NCBI GenBank assembly: GCA_017379815.1
Contig: JAFNVK010000068.1
Location: forward strand, 1-6,575
From: Clostridia bacterium
Lineage (GTDB): Bacteria; Bacillota; Clostridia; Oscillospirales; CAG-272
Length of the DNA stretch: 6,575 nucleotides
Direction: 5' to 3'
The number at the start of each line of letters is the position of its first letter. Within the stretch, counting starts at the first letter, position 1. The notes beneath the pieces were generated by a model, which did not search any database, was not told the origin of the DNA, and saw only the letters and a program-made list of their open reading frames with translations. The translations under genes were made by a program, and so were the position numbers. Below, piece after piece: positions 5,932-6,575 of the stretch.

Positions 5932-6575
5932 TCCTGCCAGATGCGCGCGGCAAGTGCCGCGATCTCGTCGATCAGCTCCTCGGCGGGGCGGATCTTCCCC
6001 TCGGGGGTGGTCACGGTGACCCAATGCACGTAGGGGCGCGCGCCAAACCAGGTCATCTGCCGCTTGGCGTAGCGGCGCGTGGCGGTCTTCAGGCGCTCCA
6101 CGGCGTCGGCAAGCGATTCCTCACCGCGCAGGTATCCCAAAAGCTCCTTGTAGCCAATGGCCTGTGCGGCGGTGCCGTTTCGTTCAAACACGCCCGCGGC
6201 AAGAAGGGCGCGCGTTTCCTCGAGCAGACCGTCCTCAAGCATCTGCTCCACGCGCAGACCGATGCGCCCGTAGAGCAGGGTGCGGTCGGGGTAATACAGC
6301 CCGATCACGGCGGCGCGGTAGGGAGACTCGGGAATGCGGGAGCGGCGGTCAGCCTCGCTCTTGGTGATGCCCGAGGTATGGTGGATCTCCAGCGCGCGGA
6401 CCACGCGCTTGACGTTGTTTTCGTGAATGGCGGCGGCGCTTTCGGGATCGATCGCCGCAAGGCGCTCGTGCAGAGCGCGGTTGCCGTGCTGCGCGGCATA
6501 GGCGAACAGCTCCTCGCGCAGGGCAGGATCGGTGTCGGTCTCCTCAAAGCCGCCTCCGCGCAGGAGGGCGTCAAG
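5922..6575 (-). CDS. miaA: tRNA dimethylallyltransferase MiaA (partial, N-terminus outside window)
   Basis: The C-terminal 217 residues of MiaA, which transfers a dimethylallyl group to N6 of A37 in tRNAs reading codons that begin with U. The frame is open to the window edge, so the first roughly 95-100 residues, with the P-loop and catalytic aspartate, are missing only because the window ends. Visible family segments in order: DPALREEL...LHERLAAIDPESAAAIHENNVKR-VVRALE (tRNA-binding and insert region), YYPDRTLLYGRIGLRVEQMLEDGLLEE, the conserved QAIGYKELL, and TRRYAKRQMTWF near the C-terminus. A GTG at 6402-6404 lies inside the conserved VVRALE block and is not a real start. The TAA at 5922-5924 is followed by a 119-base repeat-containing gap before the HlyD-like gene, so co-transcription is uncertain. 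In many bacteria hfq follows miaA; it does not here. Confidence 0.96.
   Translation of the reverse strand, partial: LDALLRGGGFEETDTDPALREELFAYAAQHGNRALHERLAAIDPESAAAIHENNVKRVVRALEIHHTSGITKSEADRRSRIPESPYRAAVIGLYYPDRTLLYGRIGLRVEQMLEDGLLEETRALLAAGVFERNGTAAQAIGYKELLGYLRGEESLADAVERLKTATRRYAKRQMTWFGARPYVHWVTVTTPEGKIRPAEELIDEIAALAARIWQEET

Noticed and set aside
6305..6574. Possible frameshift in miaA, since a second minus-strand frame overlaps the shorter one starting at 6404
   Set aside because: Translating the miaA frame upstream of 6404 shows it open to the window edge with MiaA-like sequence (DPALREEL, LHERLAAIDPESA), so the gene is intact here and the other frame is a shadow.

Overview
The window is about 6.6 kb of GC-rich DNA (roughly 55-60% by eye). 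Every gene I can support lies on the minus strand, so transcription runs from high to low coordinates. The order is miaA (5' end cut off by the window edge), an HlyD-like membrane-anchored adaptor, yggS/ylmE, sepF/ylmF, yggT/ylmG, ylmH, and an M13-family zinc metallopeptidase. The yggS-sepF-yggT-ylmH run is the ylm part of the Gram-positive division cluster. Together with strong AAAGGAG-type ribosome binding sites, the high GC and the YggS/HlyD sequence flavour, this points to a GC-rich Clostridia member (Oscillospirales-like). The taxonomic call is inference from gene order and sequence style, not from a search.

Layout by region. 1-60 is a perfect palindrome that works as the intrinsic terminator of the peptidase gene. 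64-1962 encodes a cytoplasmic M13 (PepO-like) endopeptidase with a complete active site and its own extended -10 promoter at 2013-2041. 2082-3772 holds ylmH, yggT and sepF; the sepF-yggT spacer contains a GC-rich hairpin. 3815-4525 is yggS, whose 3' part carries a 102-base AT-rich patch (31% GC) containing a good sigma-A promoter pointing at sepF. 4558-5802 is the HlyD-like protein. 5803-5921 is a spacer with three imperfect tandem repeats. 5922-6575 is the C-terminal two thirds of miaA.

How the genes relate. SepF anchors FtsZ to the membrane; YggT and YlmH are its usual operon partners, and YggS keeps pyridoxal phosphate homeostasis. The HlyD-like gene is probably co-transcribed with them (32-base gap to yggS), but no transporter partner is visible. 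MiaA modifies tRNA and looks like a separate upstream gene. The peptidase sits where divIVA is often found and has its own promoter and terminator, so it is probably an independent unit.

No mobile element, CRISPR array, tRNA or rRNA is visible. The window is mostly conserved housekeeping sequence. The points worth checking are regulatory or structural: the 60-bp palindrome, the promoter embedded in yggS, the tandem repeats before the HlyD-like gene, and that gene's unexplained association with sepF.
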